From: Hymenobacter qilianensis
GTDB lineage: Bacteria; Bacteroidota; Bacteroidia; Cytophagales; Hymenobacteraceae
Direction of reading: 5' to 3'
Length of the DNA stretch: 64,000 nucleotides
Assembly (NCBI RefSeq): GCF_014489555.1
Contig: NZ_CP060784.1
Coordinates: 2,232,001 to 2,296,000, forward strand
The notes under the pieces are model-generated. The model had not been told where the DNA came from and ran no database searches. It saw only the letters and a list, made by a program, of their open reading frames with translations. This document shows, piece by piece, positions 37,669 to 48,439 of this stretch. The translations under genes were made by a program, and so were the position numbers. Position 1 is the stretch's first letter; each line of letters starts with the position of its first letter.

Positions 37669-40600
37669 ATGCGCATTTCTACTTATAGCGCCCTGCTATT
37701 TCTATGGGCAGGTGCTACTACGGCAGCTTGGAGCCAGCAAACCCCGCCAAAATCGCTAGCCAATTCTCAACAGGTTTTACAAGAAGGATCTGCACTGCAC
37801 AGCAAGGGAGAATATGCGGCAGCTATTGCTCGCTACTTAACGGTTAGTTCGGCTGACACGAACTACTTGAAGGTTCAAAGTGAACTGGCTTCATCTTATT
37901 TACAAAGCAAGCAGTACCCAGAAGCGGCCGCTATTAGCAGTAGGTTGGTTGCCTTGCAGGTGCATGATGCGCAGCCCTATGATATTTTAGCCACAGCGCA
38001 GGAATCTCAGGGCAATGCAAAAGCCGCACTTGCCACCTATACGGAAGCACTCCGACGGTTCCCATACAACCAGATACTATGGTATAATCAGGGGGTAAGT
38101 CAGGGCCTGGTTAATGACTACCCCGCCGCGTTAGCGAGCTGGCAACGCAGCCTTGAGCTGAGCCCGCTGCATGGCAGTACTCATTACCAGTTGGCCCAAC
38201 TGGCTATACGGCAAGGCCAGCCTGCTCGCGCCTTGATAAGCCTGCTTACATTCCTATCTATCAATCCAGACAGCCGAGATATACTCATACTGGCCGAGCA
38301 AATATCTTCTAATGCTCTGGAATTAGATGCGAAGGAAAAACTGACGCCTTTTGTCCCTAATGAGGCATTCCGGGAACTCGACTTACTAATAAACTCTAAG
38401 GCTGCCCTGCGCAAAGACTACAACTCGAAGGTGAAGTTTAACGCTAACGTAGTAAAGCAAGCGCAGCTGCTAGTTGAGAAATTTCCGGTGGCCGGCCCCA
38501 ATGAAACCGATCTGTGGCTGCGTGCCTACACGCCCTTAATACAAGTCTTGCGTCAGGACGAAAACCTGATTGCCTTCACGTATCTCATTTTGTCCTCGGC
38601 TGATGATAAAAAGGCAGCGGGGTGGGTGAAAAGCAACAAAGGCAAAATTGATAAAATGGTAGAGGCTGCCGGGCCTGCTATCAATCAATTTCGAGCCTAT
38701 CAAACTTCCTCAACAGTACAGGGCAAACCCACGCGCATTAAGGCATGGTTTACCGGTGAGGGTAAATTAGAAGGATTGGGCGATGGAGAGGGCACGGGCG
38801 AAAAAGCCATTTTGCGGGGCCCTTGGCAAATGATTGATGAGGAAGGTGCTATTACGGAGGAAGGAAGCTTTTCAAACGCGGGCAATCGGGTAGGCACATG
38901 GCGCAGCTACCATATCAATGGTCGTTTGGAAAAAGAGCTGGCTTATGATGCGGAAGGCAAGCTTCACGGTCGCTACGTAGAGTATCATGATAACGGGGCG
39001 TTATCGGTAGAAGGGAACTACGAGCATGGGCAGCCGGCGGGCGTTGCCAAGCTTTACCATTACTGCGGTACCATCCGGGAGGTACGTCCCTACGCACAAG
39101 GCGACATCAACGGCGAGGCGCTTTTTTATTATACTGACGGAAAGCTGCAACGACGGACTAACTATAAGTCTGATAAGAAGGAGGGAATAGAAACCGGCTT
39201 TTATGCCGATGGTACCCCAGAGTACACCACCACCTACATGGCCGGCAAGCGCCAGGGGGCATTTACAGTATACTATGCTGATAAGGCACTAGAGCGCAAA
39301 GGCTCTTATGACCAGGATGAAATGCACGGCCCATACACAGAGTATCATGCTAATGGGCAGGTGGAGTCGACTGGTACGCTCAATCATGGCAAGCTTACTG
39401 GCCCACTAAAGCTGTATTATACAACGGGTAAGCTTAGCGTAGAGAAAAACTATGATGCAGCGACAGGCGAGCTACATGGCCCATACCGCGACTATGATTT
39501 TGATGGTAAGCTGTTAGAGGAACAACTCTACGACCAAGGGCGAGTGACCCGAGTATCGGCATATGATGCGGGGGGCAAAATGGTAAGCCAGACACCAGTA
39601 GCTAAAAAAGGGAAAACTACCATCAAAGGCCTGCGCATCGATGGTACCACGCTCTATACTGGTAGCTATTTAAATGGTCAGCCCGATGGCGAGTGGGTAT
39701 TTCTGCACCGCAACGGCGCTACTCGGGAAGTACGCCGCTACGCCTCTGGTGTGCGGCAAGGCCTTTCGGAAGAGTACTACGCGACGGGTAAGCTGAAGCA
39801 GCGCTATAGCTATGTCAATGACGAGTTGGACGGATTCTGCGAGTTGTTTTACCCTGATGGCGTAGTACAGCGGGCGGGCTTCTACCAGCATGGACAGGAG
39901 CAGGGAGAGTGGCGTCAGTACTATGCCGATGGTACCTTGAGTGAACAGTACAACCTCCTGAATGGCACTGTGCACGGCCAAGCACGCAGCTTTACCCCAA
40001 CTCGCCAGCTTACCCAAGAGCGGTGGCTCGAATACGGCCGTCTGCTTACGCTTACAGCCTTCGACTCGACGGGGAAAGTGGTAGATCGTTTTGACATCAC
40101 GCACGCTAGCAAAAAGTTTTCCCTGCATTACCCCGGCGGCAAACCGCGTCTTGAGAGTGCATTAGCTTGCTATGAGTTTGATGGCCCTGCAACCTGGTTT
40201 TCGCCCTCTGGCAAAACCGAGCTAAGCTACAGCCAGCAGCAAGGTAATCGTCATGGCGCCTTCCGGTCGTACCACCCTACTACGGGAAAGATTGCGATGG
40301 AAGGAACCTACCGCAACGGTCAGCGTGAGGGCGAATGGAAGCAATACTATGATTCCGGGAAGCTCAGAAGCAAAGGCACCTATCGCAACGGGGAAGAAGA
40401 AGGTGAGTGGCAGTATCTATTCGAAAACGGTCAGCCAGATATGACGCGCACATTTGTGGGTGGCGAGCTGCAAGGGCCTGCCCGCCAGCATAATATGCAG
40501 GGAGAATTATTGGTTGAAAAGATGTTTGAGCGTGGCGAAGCAGTTAGCTTCCGTGGCTCAGGATCGGATGGAAAACCAACTGGCGCATACCAGGCATTGA

Positions 40601-40977
40601 CAGGCATACTGACTACTCAATTTGCCAATGGTAAGCCAGCTACAGTGGAAAACTATAAAGGCGGCCGCTACGATGGCACCCGCACTTACTACTATAGCAA
40701 CGGGCAGGTATTCCGGCGGGTACAAAACCAAAACGGTGGTGTATTGAGCGGTTTGCTGACAACGTATTACCCTGACGGTAAGCTACGGGAAGAAGAAAAT
40801 TATGCCCATGACGAGCTGCATGGCCGCAGCCGCTACTATCGTCCCGACGGTACGCTGGAGCGGGAGGAAAGCTACCGTAGCGGTGAAAAATCTGGCCCCA
40901 CTATCTATTATAATGCTCAGGGCAAGCCTGTAAAAACAGAAGTATACTGGAATACTTACGTGTATGATGTTCGCTAA
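37669..40977 (+). CDS. Giant exported TPR plus YwqK/MORN-repeat protein
   Basis: 1102 residues from ATG 37669 (MRISTYSALLFLWAGATTAAWSQ, a signal peptide). Residues 30-220 hold about five TPR-like units (AIARYLTVSSADTNYLKV, ALATYTEALRRFPYNQILWYN). From about residue 380 to the end are more than twenty repeats of about 22 residues with the pattern YYxDGxLxxxxxYxxGxxxGxxxxY, such as EYHDNGALSVEGNYEHGQ. These are MORN_2/YwqK repeats, as in the so-called YwqK family antitoxins, but no toxin gene is nearby. It overlaps the following DUF3857 gene by 14 bases. Confidence 0.88.
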   Translation: MRISTYSALLFLWAGATTAAWSQQTPPKSLANSQQVLQEGSALHSKGEYAAAIARYLTVSSADTNYLKVQSELASSYLQSKQYPEAAAISSRLVALQVHDAQPYDILATAQESQGNAKAALATYTEALRRFPYNQILWYNQGVSQGLVNDYPAALASWQRSLELSPLHGSTHYQLAQLAIRQGQPARALISLLTFLSINPDSRDILILAEQISSNALELDAKEKLTPFVPNEAFRELDLLINSKAALRKDYNSKVKFNANVVKQAQLLVEKFPVAGPNETDLWLRAYTPLIQVLRQDENLIAFTYLILSSADDKKAAGWVKSNKGKIDKMVEAAGPAINQFRAYQTSSTVQGKPTRIKAWFTGEGKLEGLGDGEGTGEKAILRGPWQMIDEEGAITEEGSFSNAGNRVGTWRSYHINGRLEKELAYDAEGKLHGRYVEYHDNGALSVEGNYEHGQPAGVAKLYHYCGTIREVRPYAQGDINGEALFYYTDGKLQRRTNYKSDKKEGIETGFYADGTPEYTTTYMAGKRQGAFTVYYADKALERKGSYDQDEMHGPYTEYHANGQVESTGTLNHGKLTGPLKLYYTTGKLSVEKNYDAATGELHGPYRDYDFDGKLLEEQLYDQGRVTRVSAYDAGGKMVSQTPVAKKGKTTIKGLRIDGTTLYTGSYLNGQPDGEWVFLHRNGATREVRRYASGVRQGLSEEYYATGKLKQRYSYVNDELDGFCELFYPDGVVQRAGFYQHGQEQGEWRQYYADGTLSEQYNLLNGTVHGQARSFTPTRQLTQERWLEYGRLLTLTAFDSTGKVVDRFDITHASKKFSLHYPGGKPRLESALACYEFDGPATWFSPSGKTELSYSQQQGNRHGAFRSYHPTTGKIAMEGTYRNGQREGEWKQYYDSGKLRSKGTYRNGEEEGEWQYLFENGQPDMTRTFVGGELQGPARQHNMQGELLVEKMFERGEAVSFRGSGSDGKPTGAYQALTGILTTQFANGKPATVENYKGGRYDGTRTYYYSNGQVFRRVQNQNGGVLSGLLTTYYPDGKLREEENYAHDELHGRSRYYRPDGTLEREESYRSGEKSGPTIYYNAQGKPVKTEVYWNTYVYDVR

Positions 40978-42938
40978 CTGGCCCGGCCTGCTTTGCCATA
41001 GCAAAACAGTGCTGTCATTGATCGTCACTGCGGCAATGACCTCATCAATGGCGCTTGCTCAGCAACCTGTGCAGCTAATGCAGCAGATGCAACAGCAGTA
41101 TCCGGGGGAGAAAGCTGTTTACCTTGATTACCGTCAGGACCTGACGGTAGAAGTGAAAGGCGACTCGGTTCAGGTGCTCGCGCGTCATCACTATGATATG
41201 CTGCATCTGGCGCCGCAGTCAGTGGCCTATGCCCCGATCAGGTGTACAGCTCTTATTTCAATCGGTTGCAAAAGCTGGAGGCCCGTACGTTGCTGCCCGC
41301 CAATAATGACTACAAAACGGTTAAGGTAACGGACTTCAAGAATAAGTTTGAGATGCGTCCGGGGGTGTTTTTTGACGACGTACGCTCTACTAGCTTCAGT
41401 TATCCGGCAGTGGTACCCGGTGCGCGCACCGTGGCCGACTACACCACGCGCCATCCCGATGGGCGCTTTCTGGTACCCTTCAATTTTGCCTCCTACGTGC
41501 CCGTGCGTCATGCGGAGCTAACTATTACTGCCCCCGCACCGTGAAAATAAGCGCTAAGCTGTTTCAGGTGCCGACTGGCAAAGTCAGCTTTAGCAAGCAG
41601 GAAAAAGGCAGCACGGTGATCTACCGCTGGGTAGCTGACAACCTGCCAGCTGTTCCGCGCGATGAAAATGCACCGGAATCGGACTACTACGTGCCCCATG
41701 TAGTTTACTATCTGGAAGAAGCCGTGATTGGTGGTCAGCCACGTAAGTTGCTGGGGGGCATTTCTGAGCTTTACACGCTGTATTCTGGCTTTATTGCCAA
41801 CCTCGACAAAAAGGAGGATCCAGCCCTGCACCGGGTGGTGGACTCATTGATGGTAGGAGCTAAAACCGAGCAGGAGCGGGTGCAGCGCGTGTATTATTGG
41901 GTACAAGATCATGTACGCTATATCGCCTTCGAAAACGGACTTCGTGGCTTTATCCCGAATGATGCCGGCCAAGTATATGCTAAGCGATACGGCGACTGCA
42001 AGGACATGGCTAACCTCACGCACCAAATGTTGCGCTTGGCTGGAGTGAAGTCATATCTAACGTGGATTGGTACCCGCGACCTGCCTTACCACTACGCCGA
42101 GCTGGCAACTCCAGGTGTGGATAACCATATGATAACGGCTTACGAGTCGAAGTCGGGCGAGTATGTATTTTTAGATGCGACCAGCAAATACACGCCTTTC
42201 GGGATGCCGTCGTGGATGATTCAGGGTAAAGACGCTCTGCTTTCGCTCGATGCCAAGAATTGCAAAGTTGTGAGCGTGCCGGTAATGCCGAAGGAGCGCA
42301 ATGTGGTGGTCGACGTGTCGCAAGTAGCGTTGGATGGCACTACCGGCCTGCGGGGCAGTGGGCAACTCGCCCTCGATGGCTATCCTAAAGTGCGTCAATC
42401 CTATGCCCTTGATGGTCTCGACAAAACCCAGGAGTCGAAAACAATTAAAAATCTGCTGGAGCGGGGAAACAACAAGTTTTTTGTGGACACCTATTCGGTT
42501 CAGAACCTCGATGCGCGCGATAAGTCGCTCACCATCGACTACGAATACCGGTTGCAGGATTATGTGCAGCGCCTGGACGACGAGATCTATGTGAACCTGA
42601 ATCTGGATCAGTCTTATGGTACAGACCGTATCGACGTAGCCAAGCGTCGCCTGTCGCGCTTTAGCGACTATAACCACACCACCCGCACCCGCACAGAGTT
42701 TGAAATCCCAGCGGGCTACGATATCGAACACTTGCCTGAGAATGTGCAAACGCAGGATGCGGTGCTTGGCTTCTCAATTCGCTATGAGCGGCAAGGCAAC
42801 AAAATTGTGCAGGAAAAAGAGTTGTACATGGATTGCCTGCTACTAGAGCCCGCCCAATTCGCCCAGTGGAACACAGTAGTCGACAAGTTAGGGGCGGCTT
42901 ACCGCGATGTGCTTATCCTGAAAAAGAAGAAAGCTTGA
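40964..42938 (+). CDS. DUF3857/transglutaminase-like protein, frame broken twice as read
   Basis: Reconstructs to 658 residues from ATG 40964 (or 40967). It has a signal peptide (VLSLIVTAAMTSSMALAQ), an N-terminal DUF3857 beta domain, and a transglutaminase-like core with the full Cys-His-Asp set: RYGDCKDMANL, DNHMITAY and FLDATS. One C is missing at 41232-41235 and one at 41531-41535; restored, the joins read APDQVYSSYF and TAPRTVKISAK. It overlaps the repeat protein upstream and precedes a paralogue. It may process peptides at the cell surface; substrate unknown. Confidence 0.87.
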
Positions 42939-43018
42939 TTCTCCTTGGGGGGCTTTTTTTGCCTGAACTCCACTGTATCAATACCTCGTTTTTATTTTCT
43001 ACCTATCAATTACTACTA

Positions 43019-45011
43019 GTGAAAAAACGTATCAGCTCCGCTTGGCTGCTGGCCTTCGTATTCGTGCTGACTATTCCAGCCCTGTGTGCTCAAAAATTGC
43101 CCCCAACCTAACCTATGCCACTTATAGTTGGGACGCCAAGCGTAAGCGCCTGCCAGTGACAGAGGCCGAAGCTAAAATGCCGGCTGTAGTGATGCGCGAT
43201 TTCAGCGCCCACGAGTTTACCTATGACGAAAGCGCTAAGAGCCTGCGTTTATTCTCCTTAGATCATCGCATTGTGCGCGTCAATACCTCCGATGGGATTG
43301 AGCGCTTCAATAAGATTTACGTGCCCGTTCAGAATGGTGGTCAGATTCTGTTACTAAAGGCCCGCACTATAAGCCCCGAGGCGAGGTGGTAGAAGTGAGC
43401 GAGGCCAACATGAAAGAGCTGAAGGACGAAGATGGCGGCCGTGGCTATAAAATCTTTGCCGTGGAAGGCGTCGAGAAAGGCAGCGAGATTGAATACGTAT
43501 ACAGCTATGAGCACGCCGCCAATTTCTTTGGGCGTGCTTATATGCAAAGCGAAGTGGCTGCGCACAACGTCACGTTCGAGCTGATTTCGCCGGAGCAGTT
43601 CACCTTTGATATGCGCCTCTACCAGGGCGCCACCTCCAACACCGTGGCCGATACGGTACAGAATGGTAAACGCATAATGCGCATAGCCCTCGACAATGTG
43701 CCTGCTGCTCTTGAGGAAGGCTTCGCCAACATGCAGGCCGAGCGAATGCGTGTGGAATACAAGCTGGCCTATAACTCTGCCCGCGGACGAGTGCGCTTAT
43801 TCACCTGGGCCGATGCAAGCCAGCATCTGCACACGCTTATATACGGCTTCACCAAAGACGAGCAAAAAGCCCTGGATAAGTTACTCAAACAAATGAATTT
43901 GCCGGCCCAGGCATCCTCTACGGAGAAGGCTGCTGCAGCTGAGCACTATATAAAAATCAATTTTCAACTTAACGAAGCCACCGACAAAGACCTGGTGCGG
44001 GTGGTGGCCACGCGCGCGGCCTCGCAAATGGGATTTGCACGCTTGTTTGCGGCTATACTGAGCAAGCTGAGCGTTGAGCACGAGCTGGTGGTTACTTCCA
44101 ATCGTAACGAAGCCCCTTTCGACGAGGCTTTCGATACGTGGAATTATCTGGAGCACTACGCCTTCTACCTACCCGCTACCAAGCAATGGTTGGCGCCAGG
44201 CCGGGCCGACTATCGTATGCCACTTATCCCAGCCGAATGGACAGCTACCCGGGGCTTGTTTGTACGCACCGTGAAGCTAGGAAGCACAGAATCGGCAGTA
44301 GGCACTGTGCGCGAAATTCCTACCCTGACCGCTGATCAGAGCCAGGATGACTTAGCTATAGCTGTCCGGTTCGGGGCGGCAATGGATAAAGCCACTGTTG
44401 ATATCAAACAGACAATGGGTGGTTACCAGGCACAGCAAATTCAGCCATTCTACTCACAAATTCCGGATGACAAGCGAACAGAAGCGATGCAGACGCTGGT
44501 AAAAGGCAATGTGCCTGATGCTACCTTCCAACGCTTGGTCGTTACGAATGGGGAGCCCGGATTAAACCCATTACTTAAACCGTTTATAGTAGACGCCACC
44601 GTAGAAACGGCTGCGCTACTCGACCGGGCCGGATCAAAATACCTGTTTAAAGTTGGTACCTTACTTGGGGTCCAATCCGAATTGTATCAAAATGAGACGC
44701 GTCAATATGACGTAGAAAACGCCTACAACCGCCGTTATCAGCGTACCATTACCTTCGAGCTGCCAGCCGGCTACCAAGTGCGCAATTTGCAGGACCTAAA
44801 CATCGTTGCTAAAGCCGGCCCCGGCTCCACGCCTACTTACTTATTTGAGTCGAGCTACGAGCAAAAGGGACAAGCAGTAACGGTGACCATCAACGAGCAT
44901 TACCGGGAAGTACGCTGGCCTAAAAAGGACTTTGAAGCGTTTCGTAACGTTGTAAATGCTGCTGCTAACTTTAATAAAGTTGTGTTGGTTCTGGAGAAGA
45001 AGGCTTCGTAA
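43019..45011 (+). CDS. Second DUF3857 protein with degenerate transglutaminase core, frame broken twice as read
   Basis: Reconstructs to 664 residues from GTG 43019 (signal peptide WLLAFVFVLTIPALCAQ). One C is missing in 43100-43104 (TTGCCCCC word) and one in 43361-43363; restored joins read KLPPNLTYATY and LKAPHYKPRGE. The domain order matches the gene before it, but the transglutaminase GDCKD segment is replaced by TRAASQMGFARLFAAIL, with no Cys. It is therefore probably inactive as a transglutaminase. It ends YREVRWPKKDFEAFRNVVNAAA like its paralogue. Confidence 0.85.
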
Positions 45012-45085
45012 TGAGATGATAGTAGCCTCTTGAAATTGATTTGGTGGATGAGTCGTCTTACTTTATGCTCTGTTAATCATTTCAT

Positions 45086-45607
45086 ATGCCGCCCACCACT
45101 CCTGACACTGCTTCAAGCCCCGCCGACACGCCCCATGCCGCCGCTTTTCGTCGTACCATCCAGAATCCGTTGAAGCTGCGCCTGTTTATGCTGCGTAGCT
45201 TACCCATGGCTTACCTGGCAGGCCTGCGCGTGCGCGATGTCACGCCGGAACAGGCTACCGTGACGGTGCCGTATAAATACCTGACGAAAAATCCCTTTCG
45301 CAGCATCTACTTTGCCTGCCTGAGCATGGCCGCCGAAATGGCCAGCGGTGTGCTCGCGCTGATGCATATCAGCAGTGGCCCGCCCGTATCGATGCTTGTA
45401 ACGGGGCTGGAGGCAGAGTTTACGAAAAAAGCTGTAGGGCTCATCAGCTTCACCAGCTTCGATGGCGGCCGTATTGGTCAGGCTATTGCCGAGACTCGTG
45501 CTACTGGCGAGGGCCGAACCGTGGTATGCACCAGCACCGGCACCGATCAGGCCCGTGATATAGTGGCCATTTTTCGGATTACCTGGTCGTTTCGGGCTAA
45601 GCGCTAA
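45086..45607 (+). CDS. DUF4442 hotdog-fold protein
   Basis: 173 residues. FMLRSLPMAYLAGLRVRDVTPEQATVTVPYKYLTKNPFRSIYFACLSMAAEMASGV-type sequence marks DUF4442, a hotdog-fold family related to acyl-CoA thioesterases. The first 25 residues (Ala/Pro/Thr-rich) are unlikely to be structured. Catalytic activity and substrate are unproven for the family. It stands alone with a weak terminator-like CTGGGGGCTTTTTT after it. Confidence 0.85.
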   Translation: MPPTTPDTASSPADTPHAAAFRRTIQNPLKLRLFMLRSLPMAYLAGLRVRDVTPEQATVTVPYKYLTKNPFRSIYFACLSMAAEMASGVLALMHISSGPPVSMLVTGLEAEFTKKAVGLISFTSFDGGRIGQAIAETRATGEGRTVVCTSTGTDQARDIVAIFRITWSFRAKR

Positions 45608-45899
45608 AACACAAGCTGTATTTCGGTTGGGTAGTGTAAGGTTAGAATTCCGGCTCCCGGAGTTGCTGGGGGCTTTTTTGTTGGGAAAAACTGCTTATTT
45701 TTAAATCAAAGCGCCTGCGTTACAGTTTAGATTGGGCTTGTCACCAATGCCAGTGTGTTACTGAGCTCCGGCGCAATCTTCGTCTGCGAGGACCAGATAA
45801 AAAAGACTCCGTATCTTGCAAGCTCGTCAGTAGAGCTGCTTGCCACTTGGCAGATTCTGAGAGTTTTCGAATGATGTGTGGTGGCCCATGTTTTCTCCT

Positions 45900-46352
45900 A
45901 TGAACCATATTGCTTACATGAGCCGGGCTGTTCGGCCTTTATCCGATCAGGAATTGCAGGAGCTGCTGGCGCAATGCCGCCGCGATAATGCGCGCAACAA
46001 TGTCACTGGCATCCTGTTTTACAGCCACGGCAACATCGCTCAGCTGATTGAGGGCGACCCAGCTGTTACCAGGCCGCTCTTCGAAAAGATTGCTCAGGAT
46101 GGGCGCCATTCAAACGTGGTTAAGCTCGCGGATAAGCCGATTGAGGCGCGTAGCTTTCCTGACTGGTCAATGGCCTTTCATCCAATTGATCCGGAAGGGT
46201 TTAGTGCCCTGACAGACTTCTTTCTGCCCCATCAGATGCCCGCTACACCTGATACGCTCAGTATTGCCGATGCCCTTCTGGTTGACTTGGTGCGCCAGGC
46301 CGTATTTGGCGCCAATACCACAGCGGCTGAGTCTGCTAGCGTAGGCAATTAA
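45900..46352 (+). CDS. BLUF-domain blue-light photoreceptor
   Basis: 150 residues from ATG 45900 (MNHIAYMSRAVRPLSDQEL). The flavin-binding BLUF fold is indicated by Tyr6, the VTGILFYSHGNIAQLIEGD segment with the key Gln, and the C-terminal DWSMAF with Trp and Met. The rest after residue 105 is a short helical tail and no output domain is fused, so it is a stand-alone BLUF that must signal by protein contacts. A PAS histidine kinase gene follows 164 bases later. Confidence 0.9.
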   Translation: MNHIAYMSRAVRPLSDQELQELLAQCRRDNARNNVTGILFYSHGNIAQLIEGDPAVTRPLFEKIAQDGRHSNVVKLADKPIEARSFPDWSMAFHPIDPEGFSALTDFFLPHQMPATPDTLSIADALLVDLVRQAVFGANTTAAESASVGN

Positions 46353-46516
46353 CACCGCTCCTCAGTGCTAGGCAGGTAGATATTTCTTGTGAGCATGGGA
46401 GTTATAGCCAGTCAGGGTAGAAAGCAAACGCTTCAACCGAGTTGAGGCTTGCGTTTCTTCCGTTTGCTGCTGTGTTAGCGCCGCATTTTATTTTGTTGCT
46501 GTCTTGATTTATCTAC

Positions 46517-48373
46517 ATGCGTGACCAGGAGCTTCAGCGTATTCTACGGCATATGCCGGCGGGTATTGCTACCCTTTTGGGCCCGGAGTTGCGGTATGGC
46601 TTTGTAAATGAAGCAATGCAGGCCTTATTAGGCGGAAACACTCCTGAGGGCCAGCCTTTGACCGATGTATCTCTACCCGCCGACCTGCGCGAAGTCATGC
46701 AGAAGGTGTACGATTCGGGAAGTCCTTTCGTCGCTAAAGCATACGGATTGCCTCTTCTTGGAAGCAACGGCGAGGAGCCTACTCCGCGCTACTTCGATAT
46801 TGCCCTCGAACCGCTACAGGATGATGAGGACCAGGTGCATGGGCTGCTGCTGTTTGCCGTCGATGTGACGGGACAGGAGGAGGCGCGGCAACGTGCTCAC
46901 GAGCTGGCTCTCGAAACGCGCCGCCTGGATGCGCGCTTGCGCGTATTGACCGAAACTGCCCCCCAGATTACCTTTACCGTGGATGCGGCCGGCAACTACG
47001 AGTATGTAAGCCCGCAGTGGTACTACTTCACTGGGCAGCCGCCCACCGCCGATCTGGATGCTATTTGGCCGCTGCTTGTTCACCCTGAGGATAGATTGCG
47101 GGTGTTGTATCAGATGGAGGCCGCGCGGAAGGCTGGCATTGGGTGGAGCCACGAATACCGGCTACGGCGCCATGATGGGCAATACCGCTGGCTGCTTAGT
47201 CGGGCCGTACCCGAGCTGCACGCCCCTGACCAAGCCGCTTACTGGCACGGGGCCGTTACGGAAGTGCACGATCAGCGCGAGCTAGCCGATGCCCTACGTC
47301 GGGGCGAAGCGGAGCTACGTTTTCTGGCCGATAGTATTCCCCAGCTTATCTGGACGGCCACCGCCGAGGGATTTATCGACTATTATAATCAGCATACTGC
47401 CGAATATACCGGCTCATCAGCCGATGAGCTAGGGCCTACGGGCTGGGTGTCCTTGATTCATCCTTCTGAGCAAAGTAGTGCCGCACGCCGCTGGGTACAA
47501 TGTGTAGCCTCCGGCGAAAGCTTTGACGGCCTTTTTCAGATGCGCCGCCACGATGGACAGTACCGCTGGCACATCATCCGGGCCCGGCAGCTGACCGATG
47601 CCCGGGGGCTGCGCTGGTTTGGCGCGTGCACGGATGTAGACGATCAGCACCGTCTGCGCGAAGTGCTACAACACCAATATGACGAGCTGGCGCGCACCAA
47701 CCGCGACTTGGATACTTTCGTGTACACCGCCTCCCACGATCTGAAACAGCCTTTGTTTAACCTCAGGGGGCTTTTTGATGAGCTGCGCCGCACGGCGACC
47801 TTCGATGACGAAGAGCACGAAGTGCTACTGCGAATGGTCGATGGGGCTTTGGGTCAGCTGGACGTTACGCTCCACGATTTGGCCGCCACGGTGCAGGAGC
47901 AACGGCAGTTAACAGCCCCTACGGAGGCAATCGACTTGCGTAGTGTAGCCGAGGAAGTACTGTTGGGTTTGCGCGTACTCGTAGAGGATGCGGAAGCAAC
48001 TGTAAATCTCGACTTTAAGGCGGCTCCTACCTTGATATACGGCCGCGCCAACTTGCGCAGCGTACTGCACAATCTGCTGAGCAACGCCCTCAAGTATGCC
48101 TGCCCCGAGCGCCCGCCGTGCATAACCATAGCGAGCGGCATGACTGAAGCGGGTAAGCCCTGGCTGAAAGTGCAGGACAATGGCCTGGGTATGGAAGTGA
48201 ACAAAGATGCTAACCCAATATTTCAGCTTTTTGACCGCCAGCATCCTCACATTGGCGGAACGGGCGTGGGGCTGTATCTGATACAGCGCATTGTTACGAG
48301 CCGTGGGGGGCATTTAGAGGTGGCAAGTACCGTAGGCGAAGGCACAACTTTTACAGTCTATTGGTTTGGATAG
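46517..48373 (+). CDS. Triple-PAS sensor histidine kinase
   Basis: 618 residues, no membrane segment, so probably cytosolic. Three PAS domains are visible: about 5-125, 140-255 (APQITFTVDAAGNYEYVSPQW) and 265-385 (IPQLIWTATAEGFIDYYNQH), followed by the H-box FVYTASHDLKQPLFNLRGL near residue 410, an N-box LRSVLHNLLSNALKYA, and GGTGVGLYLIQRI. There is no receiver domain and no regulator gene beside it. It lies after the BLUF gene. Confidence 0.9.
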   Translation: MRDQELQRILRHMPAGIATLLGPELRYGFVNEAMQALLGGNTPEGQPLTDVSLPADLREVMQKVYDSGSPFVAKAYGLPLLGSNGEEPTPRYFDIALEPLQDDEDQVHGLLLFAVDVTGQEEARQRAHELALETRRLDARLRVLTETAPQITFTVDAAGNYEYVSPQWYYFTGQPPTADLDAIWPLLVHPEDRLRVLYQMEAARKAGIGWSHEYRLRRHDGQYRWLLSRAVPELHAPDQAAYWHGAVTEVHDQRELADALRRGEAELRFLADSIPQLIWTATAEGFIDYYNQHTAEYTGSSADELGPTGWVSLIHPSEQSSAARRWVQCVASGESFDGLFQMRRHDGQYRWHIIRARQLTDARGLRWFGACTDVDDQHRLREVLQHQYDELARTNRDLDTFVYTASHDLKQPLFNLRGLFDELRRTATFDDEEHEVLLRMVDGALGQLDVTLHDLAATVQEQRQLTAPTEAIDLRSVAEEVLLGLRVLVEDAEATVNLDFKAAPTLIYGRANLRSVLHNLLSNALKYACPERPPCITIASGMTEAGKPWLKVQDNGLGMEVNKDANPIFQLFDRQHPHIGGTGVGLYLIQRIVTSRGGHLEVASTVGEGTTFTVYWFG

Positions 48374-48439
48374 CTGCCAAGCCAGTAGGCTAATCAGGCA
48401 ATAGGAAAGTAGGTAGGCTGCAATTTGCCCCCCAGTGCT

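Noticed and set aside
37669..40977. YwqK repeats as a toxin-antitoxin system
   Set aside because: No toxin gene is adjacent, and the protein has a signal peptide and extreme length, unlike a cytosolic antitoxin.
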